Assembly: GCF_002847445.1 (NCBI RefSeq)
Contig: NZ_CP025430.1
Coordinates: 2,170,001 to 2,234,000, forward strand
DNA from: Paracoccus zhejiangensis
Lineage (GTDB): Bacteria; Pseudomonadota; Alphaproteobacteria; Rhodobacterales; Rhodobacteraceae
DNA length: 64,000 nucleotides
Direction: 5' to 3'
Positions within the stretch are counted from its first letter, which is position 1, and each line of letters begins with the position of its first letter. The notes under the pieces are model-generated. The model did no database searches, was not told the origin of the DNA, and saw nothing but the letters and a program-made list of their open reading frames with translations. The position numbers and the translations under genes are program-made. This document shows, one piece after another, positions 1 to 8,507 of this stretch.

Positions 1-913
1 CGATGACGTGGCGATCTTCTTCGGCCTGTCGGGCACCGGCAAGACCACGCTGTCGGCCGAACCCTCGCGCGTGCTGATCGGCGATGACGAGCATGGCTGG
101 TCCGAGCGCGGTATCTTCAACTTCGAAGGCGGCTGCTACGCCAAGACCATCAACCTCTCGCCCAAGGCCGAGCCGGAAATCTATGCGACCACCTCGCGTT
201 TCGGCACCGTGATCGAGAACATGGTCCATGACCCCGACACGCTGGAACTGGATTTCGAGGATAACTCGATCACCGACAACATGCGTGCGGCCTATCCGCT
301 CGAGGCGATCTCTAACGCCTCGCCCACCAGCGTTGGCGGCAAGCCCAAGAACATCATCATGCTGACCTGCGACGCCTATGGCGTGTTGCCGCCGATCGCG
401 CGGCTGACCCCGGCGCAGGCGATGTATCACTTCCTCTCGGGCTTCACCTCGAAGACCCCGGGCACCGAGGTCGGCGTGGTCGAGCCGGTTCCGACCTTCT
501 CGACCTGCTTTGGCGCGCCCTTCATGCCGCGCCGTCCCGAGGTCTATGGCAAGCTGCTGCAGGAAAAGATCGCCGAGACCGGCGCCACCTGCTGGCTGGT
601 GAACACCGGCTGGACCGGCGGCGCCTATGGCACCGGCTCGCGGATGCCGATCGTGGCGACCCGCGCGCTTCTGGCCGCAGCGCTGGATGGCAGCCTGAAC
701 GACGTGCAGTTCCGCCGCGATCCGAATTTCGGCTTCGAGGTTCCGGTCTCGGTGCCGGGCGTCTCGGACGTGCTGCTGGACCCGCGCCGGACCTGGGCCG
801 ATGGGGCCGCCTATGACAAGCAGGCGGCGAAACTGGTGCAGATGTTCAGCGACAACTTTGCCCAGTACCTGCCGGCCATCGACGACGACGTGCGCGCCGC
901 CGCCATCGGCTGA
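1..913 (+). CDS. pckA: Phosphoenolpyruvate carboxykinase (ATP), C-terminal part (5' end outside window)
   Basis: This is the C-terminal 303 or so residues of ATP-dependent PEP carboxykinase, which makes phosphoenolpyruvate from oxaloacetate in gluconeogenesis. The reading frame is open from base 2, so the gene starts before the window; the first in-window GTG at base 8 is internal. Directly visible is the kinase-1a P-loop [11 protein letters not shown] near the left edge, followed by the metal-binding DDEHGW and the GGCYAKTI and NTGWTGG motifs typical of the family. The full enzyme is usually about 530-540 residues, so roughly 56% is present. It ends just ahead of a strong hairpin terminator. 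Confidence 0.96.
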   Translation, partial: DDVAIFFGLSGTGKTTLSAEPSRVLIGDDEHGWSERGIFNFEGGCYAKTINLSPKAEPEIYATTSRFGTVIENMVHDPDTLELDFEDNSITDNMRAAYPLEAISNASPTSVGGKPKNIIMLTCDAYGVLPPIARLTPAQAMYHFLSGFTSKTPGTEVGVVEPVPTFSTCFGAPFMPRRPEVYGKLLQEKIAETGATCWLVNTGWTGGAYGTGSRMPIVATRALLAAALDGSLNDVQFRRDPNFGFEVPVSVPGVSDVLLDPRRTWADGAAYDKQAAKLVQMFSDNFAQYLPAIDDDVRAAAIG

Positions 914-933
914 GGCTGACCGCCCGACATCCG

Positions 934-958
934 AAAGGCCGCCTTCGGGCGGCCTTTT
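934..958 (+). terminator. Rho-independent terminator of pckA
   Basis: A GGCCGCC / GGCGGCC stem closed by a TTCG tetraloop is flanked by AAA on the left and TTTT on the right. It begins about 20 bases after the pckA stop. The same stem-loop recurs after gcrA. Confidence 0.85.
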
Positions 959-1082
959 GCGTTTCGGACGCAACGTCACGGATCAGCCTGCCCTTAGGTC
1001 ACCCCAATAGGTTGAAAATAAACTGCTTTGATCCCCCGAAAGAAGAATCGCGCAAAGCGATAATCAGGGAGGAGAGACGCCC

Positions 1083-2885
1083 ATGGGGCTTTACGACTAC
1101 AAGAACTATTCGGATTCCGAGGCCGTCGAACGGTTGGCGCTGGCCAAGAATCTGGCGGTTTCGGCCTCGGTGCCGTCGACCGCGGAAGGCAGCAGCGGTT
1201 CCGAGACTGCCCTGCCCGCCGGCTGGCGCAATGTCAGCGCGACCGAGCTGGGGCTTGACCCGGCGTTGGTGGATTCGCAGGGATTCATCAAGTTCATGAG
1301 CCCGCTGACCGGATGGGCCGAGACTGGGCCGCAACTGAAGGTTCTGGCCCAGACCGATGCCAGCGGCCAGATCATCGGCCTCGCGGTCTGCTTTTCAGGC
1401 ACCAATTCGATGCTGGATGTGTTGGATTACCTGCAGATGAACGCCGATGCGCTGGTCCCCAGCATGGCTCCGGTGCTGGAAGCCGTGCGCGATCTGGCGC
1501 TGGCCAACGGGCTTGACGGGCAGGACGTGACCATCACCGGCTACAGCCTTGGCGGCGGCATGACCAATATCATGTCGCGCCATGCCGATACGCTGATCGA
1601 CGGCTTCTTTGCGGACTCCGACTATTACGGCTTCGCCTCGCCGGTCATCCATGAAAGCGATCGCATCCTGAATGTCGGCTTCGAGAATGACGTGGTCCAT
1701 CGCGCCACCGGCGATTCCCACTCGTTCTGGCAGGCGGTTGCGCAGGCCGATCCCGCGCTGTCGAACCCCGACCGCGAGTTCAGTACCTCGACCGACAATT
1801 TCGTGCTGTTCGACGATACCTATGCCGCAGCGGAGATCACGCTCGGGGTGGATTCGCTGCTGAACCCGCTTGCCTGGCTGGCGCATATCGAGGGCGCCAG
1901 CGGAGATGCGATCGAGCGCGCAGGGGCCTCGCGCTTCTATCACCTGATGGATCAGGACAGCACCGTCATCGTGTCGGGGCTGGGTGCCGATCTGCGCGAG
2001 CATGTCTGGGTGCGTGACAAGGCCGCCCCGACCTCGGACCATTTCGGCTCTGCGGGTTTCGTCATCGGCAGCGAGGCTGGCGACCGGCTGGCCGATAGCG
2101 CGGCCAATGACTGGCTGGAGGGTCTGGGCGGCGACGACACGATCCGGGTGTCCTCGGGGCTGAACGTCGTCGATGGCGGCGCGGGTCATGACACGCTGCG
2201 CCTGACCGGCACCCCCTCGGATTACACCGTCTTCGCGCTGTCCGATGGCAGCCTCGCCTTTGCCTCGGCCAGCGGGCTGACGCTAGCCAGCAATATCGAG
2301 GATGTGGAATTCGCCGGCGGCCCCCTGGGGCTCGAGACGATCCGCGCCTATGAAATTGCCGAGAAGGGTCTGGTGGATTCGCATTGGTGGCTGCTCTGGG
2401 GTCGGCAGGACCTTGCCTTCCAAGCCGGAGTGGAGGGCACGAATGGCGTGGATACGCTGACCGGGCGCGCGGTCTTTGGTCAGGGCGGGGCCAACGTGAT
2501 CACCGGCACCGGCAGCACCGATCTGCTGCATGGCGGCGCGGGCGCGGACCACATCAAGGGCGGCGCGGGCGCCGACCGGCTCTATGGTGGCGACGATGCC
2601 GACCGGCTGGTCGCCGACAGCCATGGCGACCGGTTGAACGGCGGCCATGGCAATGATGTCTTCGTCTTTGACGCGGCGACCCGCGGCACCGTCCATGTCG
2701 AGGATTTCAATGCTGCGGCGGGCGATGCCGATCTGCTGTACTTCCTGAACGGCGTGGCCGAGGCGGCGCTGGCCTCGGCCCGCCAGTTCGGCGAAGACAC
2801 CATCATCACCCATGGCCGGCTGACCATCGTGCTGGACGGGGTCGATGTGGACAGCCTTGGTCGCGATGAGCTGCTGGTCGCCTGA
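1083..2885 (+). CDS. Family I.3 (RTX-type) lipase / polyurethanase-like esterase
   Basis: This 600-residue protein resembles Pseudomonas family I.3 lipases from the first residues (MGLYDYKN) onward. The nucleophile elbow is GYSLGG at 153-158 (Ser155); the likely acid and base are in FDDTY (about 244-245) and LAHIEG (His268). The C-terminal half carries Ca-binding beta-roll repeats of the GGxGxDxLx kind, one block near 325-370 and a second near 465-530 (GGAGADHIK, GGAGADRLY). It has no Sec signal and ends in a hydrophobic DELLVA-type tail, as expected for type I secretion substrates. No type I secretion ABC/MFP/TolC set lies nearby, so an unlinked exporter is inferred. The start has a GGGAGGAG ribosome site 7 bases upstream. 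It is monocistronic and convergent with phoX. Confidence 0.88.
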   Translation: MGLYDYKNYSDSEAVERLALAKNLAVSASVPSTAEGSSGSETALPAGWRNVSATELGLDPALVDSQGFIKFMSPLTGWAETGPQLKVLAQTDASGQIIGLAVCFSGTNSMLDVLDYLQMNADALVPSMAPVLEAVRDLALANGLDGQDVTITGYSLGGGMTNIMSRHADTLIDGFFADSDYYGFASPVIHESDRILNVGFENDVVHRATGDSHSFWQAVAQADPALSNPDREFSTSTDNFVLFDDTYAAAEITLGVDSLLNPLAWLAHIEGASGDAIERAGASRFYHLMDQDSTVIVSGLGADLREHVWVRDKAAPTSDHFGSAGFVIGSEAGDRLADSAANDWLEGLGGDDTIRVSSGLNVVDGGAGHDTLRLTGTPSDYTVFALSDGSLAFASASGLTLASNIEDVEFAGGPLGLETIRAYEIAEKGLVDSHWWLLWGRQDLAFQAGVEGTNGVDTLTGRAVFGQGGANVITGTGSTDLLHGGAGADHIKGGAGADRLYGGDDADRLVADSHGDRLNGGHGNDVFVFDAATRGTVHVEDFNAAAGDADLLYFLNGVAEAALASARQFGEDTIITHGRLTIVLDGVDVDSLGRDELLVA

Positions 2886-2901
2886 GCCATAAGGGAACGC
2901 A

Positions 2902-2925
2902 GTGCCCCCGGAACCCCGGGGACAC
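2902..2925. terminator. Possible bidirectional hairpin between lipase and phoX
   Basis: The 53-base gap between the convergent lipase and phoX genes contains a GTG-CCCCGG / CCGGGG-CAC inverted repeat with a four-base loop. There is no long T-tract, so factor-independent termination is uncertain. Confidence 0.45.
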
Positions 2926-2938
2926 CGCATCTTGCGGC

Positions 2939-4939
2939 TCAGGCCTGATCCTTGGCCATGCCGATCTTGCCGCCGCCCTGCCGGGTGATCGCCACCACGG
3001 CGGGACGAACCGGCATCGCCTCGTTGAAATCCGGCCAGCGGGTCGACAGGTCCTCGTAATAGGACGGGCGACCGAAGCCCTCCCAGTCATCGCCGCCATC
3101 GCCCGGATGCTGGACCGCGACGAAGAAGGTCTCCATGTCATCGGTCACGCAAGGACCGCACATCTCGGCCCCCACCGGCACGCGGTAGAAAAGCCGCGAG
3201 GTGCCGCGTGCCGCGCCTTGGGTATCCACCGCCCAGAGCCCATCGGTGCGGCCGGTCTTCGAGGGCGAGTTGCCATCGGTCGAAACCCAGAGCCGCCCCT
3301 CGGCATCCACGGCGCAATTGTCGGGCATCCCGAACCAGCCGTTCACCGTGGTCTCGGTCGAGAAGGTGGCGCCGACCTCGGCAATGGCGGGATCGCCGCA
3401 TTTCAGCAGGATTTCCCATGTGCCGGTCGTTGCGGCGAAGTCCCCGCCCTCCTCGGCGATCTCGATGATATGGCCAAAGGCATTCTCGACGCGCGGATTG
3501 GCGGCATTGGCCTCTTCGCGCTTGGTGTTGTTGGTCAGCATGACATAGGCGCGGCCCGTCGCCGGGTTCGGCTGGATATCCTCGGGCCGGTCCATCGGCG
3601 TGGCTTCCAGAAGATCGGCGGCGCGGCGGGTTTCGATCAGCACATCGGCCTGACTGGCAAAGCCGTTCGGCTCGGTCAGCGGACCTTCGCCCTGCACCAG
3701 CGGCAGCCACTCGACCCGGCCATCGTCATGGAAGCGGGCGACGTAGAGCGTGCCGTCATCCAGCAGATCAAGGTTCGCCGCACGGTCCTCGGGGTTGTAG
3801 ATCCCTTTGGTCACGAACTTGTAGACATAATCGAACCGCTCGTCATCGCCGAGATAAAAGACCACGCGCCCGTCCTTGTTCAGCACGCTTTCCGCCCCCT
3901 CATGCTTGAAGCGACCAAGGGCGGTGCGCTTTTTCGGCACCGAATTCGGGTCCATCACATCGACCTCGACCACCCAGCCAAAGCGGTTCGGCTCGTTCGG
4001 GTCTTTCGAGACATCGAAGCGGTCGTGATACTTGCCCCAGTCATAGGCGCTCTCGGGGATGCCCATGCGGTCGTAATTCGCGGCCTCGGGATGACCCTCG
4101 GGCAGCTCGCCGATGAAATAGCCGTGGATGTTTTCCTCGGCCATGATGTAGGTGCCCCAGGGCGTCACCCCGCCGGCGCAATTGTTGATCGTGCCGAAGA
4201 CCTTGCGGCCGCTGGTATCGGCGACGGTCTGCAAGCGCGGGTGACCGGCGGCGGGGCCGCTGATCGCCATTTCGGTCTTGGCGGTGATGCGGCGGTTCAG
4301 CTCGCCGTCCAGCACCGGCTGCCATTTGCCATCGACCTTGCGGATCTCGATGACGGTGCCGCCATGCGCGGCCATCTCGATATTCACCCGCTCCTCGGTC
4401 GCCTCGGCAATCTGCACCTCGCCATCGACGATGGTGACGATGCCGGGGAACATCAGGTGCGGGTCGGTATATTCGTGGTTCACCACCAAAAGCCCGTGAT
4501 CGGCAGCACCGTCCAGCGGGATGACGCCGACGAAATCGTTGTTATAGCCGAACTGGCGTTCCTGCGTCGCCTCGCTCTGGGCGGTCGGATCGAACTCCGG
4601 CGCGTCAGCAAAGACCTTGTCGCCCCAACGCAGCAGCACATCGGCGTCGTAGCCCTCGGCCACGTGATGATCGGGATCGATGCCCGCCGTCACCTCGGGG
4701 AAATCGAAGGCCGAGGCGCCGGTCGCGGCATGGGCGCCATCGGCGGCCAGCAGCGCCAACGGGCTGACCGTGGCACTGATCGCCACGGTCGCCAGCGAGC
4801 CGCGCAGGAAACCACGGCGCGAGAAGCGCGCGGCGATGATCTCGCCCATGGTCCGGTTGTTGGTGGGGTTCAGGCCCGGACCTTCAGCATTCTCAAGCTG
4901 GCTGGTGCGGAAAACGTGGCGGGACGACTCGTCGTTCAT
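2939..4939 (-). CDS. phoX: PhoX-family alkaline phosphatase, Tat-exported (DUF839)
   Basis: The 666-residue product belongs to the PhoX/DUF839 family of periplasmic Ca/Fe-dependent phosphatases that release phosphate from organic phosphomonoesters. A twin-arginine signal, SRRGFLRG around residues 40-47 followed by a hydrophobic stretch ending near AHA at 69-71, indicates folded export. The family hallmark NNCAGGVTPWGT followed by AEEN lies near residues 252-270 and carries the Cys and Glu metal ligands. I chose the ATG at 4939 because AGGAG lies just upstream; a longer frame exists but lacks family similarity. A Pho box 63-80 bases upstream indicates PhoB control under phosphate starvation. 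Confidence 0.87.
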   Translation of the reverse strand: MNDESSRHVFRTSQLENAEGPGLNPTNNRTMGEIIAARFSRRGFLRGSLATVAISATVSPLALLAADGAHAATGASAFDFPEVTAGIDPDHHVAEGYDADVLLRWGDKVFADAPEFDPTAQSEATQERQFGYNNDFVGVIPLDGAADHGLLVVNHEYTDPHLMFPGIVTIVDGEVQIAEATEERVNIEMAAHGGTVIEIRKVDGKWQPVLDGELNRRITAKTEMAISGPAAGHPRLQTVADTSGRKVFGTINNCAGGVTPWGTYIMAEENIHGYFIGELPEGHPEAANYDRMGIPESAYDWGKYHDRFDVSKDPNEPNRFGWVVEVDVMDPNSVPKKRTALGRFKHEGAESVLNKDGRVVFYLGDDERFDYVYKFVTKGIYNPEDRAANLDLLDDGTLYVARFHDDGRVEWLPLVQGEGPLTEPNGFASQADVLIETRRAADLLEATPMDRPEDIQPNPATGRAYVMLTNNTKREEANAANPRVENAFGHIIEIAEEGGDFAATTGTWEILLKCGDPAIAEVGATFSTETTVNGWFGMPDNCAVDAEGRLWVSTDGNSPSKTGRTDGLWAVDTQGAARGTSRLFYRVPVGAEMCGPCVTDDMETFFVAVQHPGDGGDDWEGFGRPSYYEDLSTRWPDFNEAMPVRPAVVAITRQGGGKIGMAKDQA

Positions 4940-5001
4940 CGGCTGCTCCTGTGCGTCACGCGCCGAAGATGGCGCGGTTGCAGCGGAGTTAGGCCAGCGG
5001 G

Positions 5002-5019
5002 GTGACAGGTGGACGACAG
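5002..5019 (-). promoter_or_regulatory. Pho box upstream of phoX
   Basis: Read on the minus strand the site is CTGTCGT-CCAC-CTGTCAC, two 7-base half-sites separated by 4 bases. The Pho box consensus is CTGTCAT-N4-CTGTCAT, so there are two differences in 14 fixed positions. It lies 63-80 bases before the phoX start, a normal distance for a PhoB activator site. Confidence 0.75.
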
Positions 5020-5049
5020 GCCGGTGAAGCCTTTGTGACATCTGGCTTT

Positions 5050-5868
5050 TCAGCCGATCAGCGCCGCCGCCTTCTCGGCAATGGCCAGATCGATCTCGGT
5101 CAGCGGGTCTTCGTCTTCCAGAAACCAGCTGGCCGACAGCCCACACCACGCAAGGATCCAGTGCAGCAGGCGGGTGCGGTCCAGACCTGACGCGGAGACC
5201 ACGACATCAAGCCGCCGCTCGAACACGCCCGGAACGGTGGCGACAGGGCGGCTCGGGTCCGAAAGGTCGGGATTGGTGAAGATATTGGCATAGTCGAACC
5301 CACGCTCGCCAATCAGCCCCTGCGGATCGATCGCCAGCCAGCCGCGCGGCCCGAAATCCAGCACGTTGTCATGGTGCAGATCGCCATGCAGCGGCACCAC
5401 CTGCTGCGGATCGGCCAGCAGGGCGGCGGCGGCTTCGGCCGAACGGGCAAGGATACCGCCACGCTCGACCGCCATCGGCCAAAGCTCGCGAAACTGTTCG
5501 GCCAGCGGTTTCATCACCGGCAGCGGGCGGGATCGCGGCGCGTGCAGCCGCGCGGCCGTGGCGCAGAGGATATGCGTCGCCTCATCGTCCCGCCCCTCCC
5601 GCGCCATGTCGGACAGCGAGGCCGAGCCGGTCGCCCGCTCCATCAGCAGTGCCTCCTCGCGGTGCTCGATCACGCACGCGGCGCCCTCGCCCGCCCACCA
5701 GTCAAGCAGCAGCGCGCCCCGCCGCTCCTCGGGGGCATGCAGCAGTTTCAACATAAAGGGCCGGCCGTCCCGCTGCACCGGCAGCAACTCGGCATTGAGC
5801 GTGCGGATCGGCTCTCCGTCCGGCGTCAGCTGCCACTCGGCGAGGTAAGGGGCGAAACCGCCCCTCAC
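5050..5868 (-). CDS. APH(6)/hydroxyurea-type small-molecule phosphotransferase
   Basis: This is a protein-kinase-like phosphotransferase of the aminoglycoside/hydroxyurea resistance kinase family (StrB-like). The catalytic loop HGDLHHDN lies near residues 161-168, followed by the metal-binding [17 protein letters not shown] segment. The GTG start overlaps the argF stop as GTGA, which argues for translational coupling; a TTG 12 bases further upstream is an alternative. Members of this family are common chromosomal genes, and neither substrate nor resistance can be read from sequence. It is the last gene of the argD-nth-argF run. Confidence 0.72.
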   Translation of the reverse strand: MRGGFAPYLAEWQLTPDGEPIRTLNAELLPVQRDGRPFMLKLLHAPEERRGALLLDWWAGEGAACVIEHREEALLMERATGSASLSDMAREGRDDEATHILCATAARLHAPRSRPLPVMKPLAEQFRELWPMAVERGGILARSAEAAAALLADPQQVVPLHGDLHHDNVLDFGPRGWLAIDPQGLIGERGFDYANIFTNPDLSDPSRPVATVPGVFERRLDVVVSASGLDRTRLLHWILAWCGLSASWFLEDEDPLTEIDLAIAEKAAALIG

Positions 5869-6791
5869 AGGCCGAGGCAATAGCGCATGATCGCCTTTTG
5901 CGCGTGCAGACGGTTCTCGGCCTCGTCGAAGATCACCGAATGCGGGCCGTCCATCACCGCGCTGGTCGCCTCGTCATCGCGATGGGCCGGCAGGCAATGC
6001 ATGAACAGCGCATCGGGCTTGGCCAGCGCCATCAGCGCCTCGTTCACCTGGTAGCCGCGCAGCTGGTTGTGCCGCCGCTCGCGCGCCGATTGCGGGTCGT
6101 GCATGCTGACCCAGGTATCGGTAACCACCAGATCGGCCCCCTCGACCGCCTTGGCCGGATCGCGCTCGATCGTGATCGGGCGGCCCTTGCCGGCGGCATA
6201 GTCGAGCCATGTCTTTTCCGGGTCCAGCGTCTCGGGGCCGGTGAAGGTCAGGTCAAAACCGAATTGCCCGGCGGCATGGGCGAAGCTGGCAAAGACATTG
6301 TTGCCATCGCCCGACCAGACCACCTTCTTGTCGGTGATCGGCCCGCGATGTTCCTCGAAGGTCATCACATCGGCCATGATCTGGCAGGGATGGGTGCGGT
6401 TGGTCAGCCCGTTGATGACCGGCACCGTGGCATGTTCGGCCATGTCGAGGAGCGTCTGTTCCTCGAAGGTGCGGATCATGATCAGGTCGACATAGCGCGA
6501 CAGCACCCGCGCCGTGTCGGCAATGGTCTCGCCATGACCCAGCTGCATTTCCGAGCCCGACAGCACCATGGTCTGCCCGCCCAACTGCCGCACGCCCACG
6601 TCGAAGCTGACACGGGTGCGGGTCGAGGGTTTCTCGAAGATCAGCGCGACCATGCGCCCGGCCAGCGGCTGGTCATCGTCGGGCGTCCCCTTGGGCCGGC
6701 CATTGCGCGCGAGTTTCATCGCGCGGGCATTGTCGATGATCGTTCTGAGTTCGGTCGCGTCGGTCTTGTGGATATCGAGGAAGTTCTTCAT
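5865..6791 (-). CDS. argF: Ornithine carbamoyltransferase
   Basis: ArgF transfers the carbamoyl group to L-ornithine, giving citrulline in cytoplasmic arginine biosynthesis. The 308-residue product has the carbamoyl-phosphate site STRTR at 56-60, HPCQ at 134-137 and the ornithine-site HCLP at 265-268. The start MKNFLDIHK matches the usual N-terminus; an upstream in-frame extension to 6845 was rejected because it is not family-like. In many alphaproteobacteria argD directly precedes argF, whereas here three nitrile hydratase genes and a repeat element intervene. Its stop overlaps the following kinase gene. Confidence 0.95.
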   Translation of the reverse strand: MKNFLDIHKTDATELRTIIDNARAMKLARNGRPKGTPDDDQPLAGRMVALIFEKPSTRTRVSFDVGVRQLGGQTMVLSGSEMQLGHGETIADTARVLSRYVDLIMIRTFEEQTLLDMAEHATVPVINGLTNRTHPCQIMADVMTFEEHRGPITDKKVVWSGDGNNVFASFAHAAGQFGFDLTFTGPETLDPEKTWLDYAAGKGRPITIERDPAKAVEGADLVVTDTWVSMHDPQSARERRHNQLRGYQVNEALMALAKPDALFMHCLPAHRDDEATSAVMDGPHSVIFDEAENRLHAQKAIMRYCLGL

Positions 6792-6840
6792 CACATAGGC
6801 TTTCGTCGTTTCGGCCAGCAAGCCGATCTTGGGCTGCGGG

Positions 6841-6906
6841 GTCAAGGGGGCGCTGCCCCGTCACGCCTGCGGCGCGACTCCCCGGGATATTTTCACCAAG
6901 CTGAAA
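6841..6906 (+). repeat. Intergenic repeat element, copy A (hairpin plus conserved tail)
   Basis: The 118-base gap between argF and the nitrile hydratase accessory gene holds a GGGGGCGC-TGCCCC hairpin followed by a tail CCCCGGGATATTTTCACCAA. A related copy (hairpin, then GGATATTTGGACCAGGTGAA) lies at 44114-44163. From memory, this type of sequence recurs between genes in Rhodobacteraceae genomes; its role is unknown. Confidence 0.55.
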
Positions 6907-6909
6907 GCC

Positions 6910-7242
6910 TCATCGCAGACGGGTGTCCCGATGCGGGTCATTGTCCAACTCGATGGGCTGGCCATGCGGGGTGGCGCGGGCGGCGCGCTGCCAGGACGCG
7001 GCCAGCGCGGCGATGGTGTCGGCATCGGCGACACCGCGCTCGGCCAGCAGGCGTTGAAGCGTGTCGAGCCAGTCGGCGTAATAATCCCCCTCGCCAGCCC
7101 GCGCCTGCCCGAAGGCCACGGCCCAGTCCGGCCAGTCGAGCCAGCCGGCCTCGTTCAGCGCCACGGTCAGCGCAAAGGCCTGCGCCTGCCAGGGCTCGTC
7201 AAAGGGCTGGTCAGGCGCGCTCAAGATAGCTCTCCCAGGCAT
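6910..7242 (-). CDS. Nitrile hydratase accessory protein (metallochaperone/activator, P14K type)
   Basis: The roughly 110-residue product matches the small accessory proteins that help insert cobalt into nitrile hydratase (FDEPWQAQAFAL and the WLDTLQRLLAERG region are typical). The family is related to the beta-subunit N-terminus. The ATG at 7242 overlaps the beta gene by 32 bases. A TTG at 7224 has a better ribosome site (GGGAGAG about 6 bases upstream), so the true protein may be 6 residues shorter. It is last in the alpha-beta-accessory order, as in cobalt nitrile hydratases of Pseudomonas putida. Confidence 0.85.
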   Translation of the reverse strand: MPGRAILSAPDQPFDEPWQAQAFALTVALNEAGWLDWPDWAVAFGQARAGEGDYYADWLDTLQRLLAERGVADADTIAALAASWQRAARATPHGQPIELDNDPHRDTRLR

Positions 7243-7867
7243 CGATCATCACCTCGCTGCCGGGTTCGGCCTCGTCGCCCCAGAGATCGGCCCCCTCGAA
7301 GCGGACGGTATAGAGATGTTCTGGCGCCTCGCCCCGGCCATGGGCGTTGGCGTCGGGCAGGATGAAGCCACCATGCGCGGCGATGATCGTGCCCACATGC
7401 CCCCGGACATAGCCCGGCAGGCGGGTATGGCCCTTGGGTTGCAGGTTCCGCGTCCGCACAAGATCGCCAATGGCAAAGCGCGGCGCGGCGGTTACCGGGC
7501 GATCGGTCGGGCCACCGCGCGCCAGCACGGCATCGACCGCAGAAGCGGCAAGGCGGCGGGGGTGGACGGGTGCGGGCTCGGCCTCGCCTGTCGCCAGCTC
7601 ATCCGCGCTGACCAGACCGTGTCGGGTCAGCAGGGTCTCCAGCGCGCGGGTCCAGATCTCGTAATAGGAGGTGTCGAGATAGATCGGCCAGGGCAGGCTT
7701 TCGCGGGCATGGCGGCTTTCGTCGATGTTCCAGTGACCCAAGGCGCCGCAGGCCAGCGTCACGCCGAGGGCGCGGGCCTCCCAGCCTGCATGAAACAGCG
7801 GTTCATCGGCTTCCGGCGCGATCGCGCCATGCCCCATCATTCCGCCCAGATCATGCGGGCCGTTCAC
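7211..7867 (-). CDS. nthB: Nitrile hydratase beta subunit
   Basis: This 218-residue subunit pairs with the alpha subunit to hydrate nitriles to amides. It begins [14 protein letters not shown], the standard beta-subunit N-terminus, and contains the conserved WE-AL-LTLACG region and a C-terminal SH3-like barrel ([24 protein letters not shown]). The GTG start at 7867 overlaps the alpha stop as GTGA. A much longer upstream frame is only the shadow of the alpha gene. Beta-subunit residues normally help hold the alpha-subunit claw-setting metal centre. Confidence 0.93.
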   Translation of the reverse strand: MNGPHDLGGMMGHGAIAPEADEPLFHAGWEARALGVTLACGALGHWNIDESRHARESLPWPIYLDTSYYEIWTRALETLLTRHGLVSADELATGEAEPAPVHPRRLAASAVDAVLARGGPTDRPVTAAPRFAIGDLVRTRNLQPKGHTRLPGYVRGHVGTIIAAHGGFILPDANAHGRGEAPEHLYTVRFEGADLWGDEAEPGSEVMIDAWESYLERA

Positions 7868-8502
7868 GACGCCGCCCCGGGTGTCAGGGCAAGCCCGGTG
7901 CCGATCATCGAATCGCGCGTGACCAGCGTCGCCAGCCGTTCGGCCGCCCAGCCCTCGGTGCCCTCGGGGCGCTGGGGGATCACCAGATAACGCAGCTCGG
8001 CGGTGGAATCCCAGACCTGCACCTGTGTCTCGGGCGGCAGGGTCACCCCGAACTCGGCCAGAACCGCCCGCGGCTCGCGCACCGCGCGGGACCGATAGGC
8101 AGGGGATTTGTACCAGACCGGCGGCAGTCCGAGGACCGACCACGGATAGCAGGAGCAGAGCGTGCAGACGACCATGTGATGCGTGCCGGGCGCATTGAAC
8201 AGCGCCCGCATATGCTCACCCTGGCGGCCGGTGAAGCCCAGCTCGGAAATGGCGGCGGTTGTATCCGCGCGCAGCCGCTCGGCGTATGCCGGATCGGTCC
8301 AGGCGCGGGCGACGACGGCGGCGCCGTTCCGGCGGCCGACCCTGTTCTGATAGGTGTCGATGATCCGGTCGACCGCCGCCGGATCGATCAGGCCCTTCCG
8401 GGTCAGGATCGTCTCCAGCGCGCGCACCCGCGCCGTCATCTCGTCCAGCTCGCTGCCATGGTCGTGGCTGTGCCCGTGCTGATGATCGGCGTGGTCGTGC
8501 AT
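7864..8502 (-). CDS. nthA: Nitrile hydratase alpha subunit, cobalt type
   Basis: The 212-residue catalytic subunit carries the metal motif VCTLCSC with Cys113, Cys116, Ser117 and Cys118. Threonine in the first spacer (CTLC rather than CSLC) is the established signature of cobalt enzymes; two of the cysteines are normally oxidised to sulfinic and sulfenic acid. Residues 2-15 contain seven histidines alternating with other residues ([14 protein letters not shown]), a plausible cobalt-collecting tail that I recall also in P. putida-type enzymes. It starts 5 bases after argD ends, so the two are almost certainly co-transcribed. No amidase gene is in the window. Confidence 0.95.
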   Translation of the reverse strand: MHDHADHQHGHSHDHGSELDEMTARVRALETILTRKGLIDPAAVDRIIDTYQNRVGRRNGAAVVARAWTDPAYAERLRADTTAAISELGFTGRQGEHMRALFNAPGTHHMVVCTLCSCYPWSVLGLPPVWYKSPAYRSRAVREPRAVLAEFGVTLPPETQVQVWDSTAELRYLVIPQRPEGTEGWAAERLATLVTRDSMIGTGLALTPGAAS

Positions 8503-8507
8503 GGTCC

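Noticed and set aside
3107..5005. A 632-codon plus-strand frame opposite phoX
   Set aside because: PhoX has Tat, family and regulatory signals on the minus strand; the opposite frame has none.
5050..5868. Aminoglycoside resistance gene
   Set aside because: The fold fits the APH(6)/hydroxyurea kinase family, but chromosomal members are common and substrate or resistance cannot be inferred from sequence.
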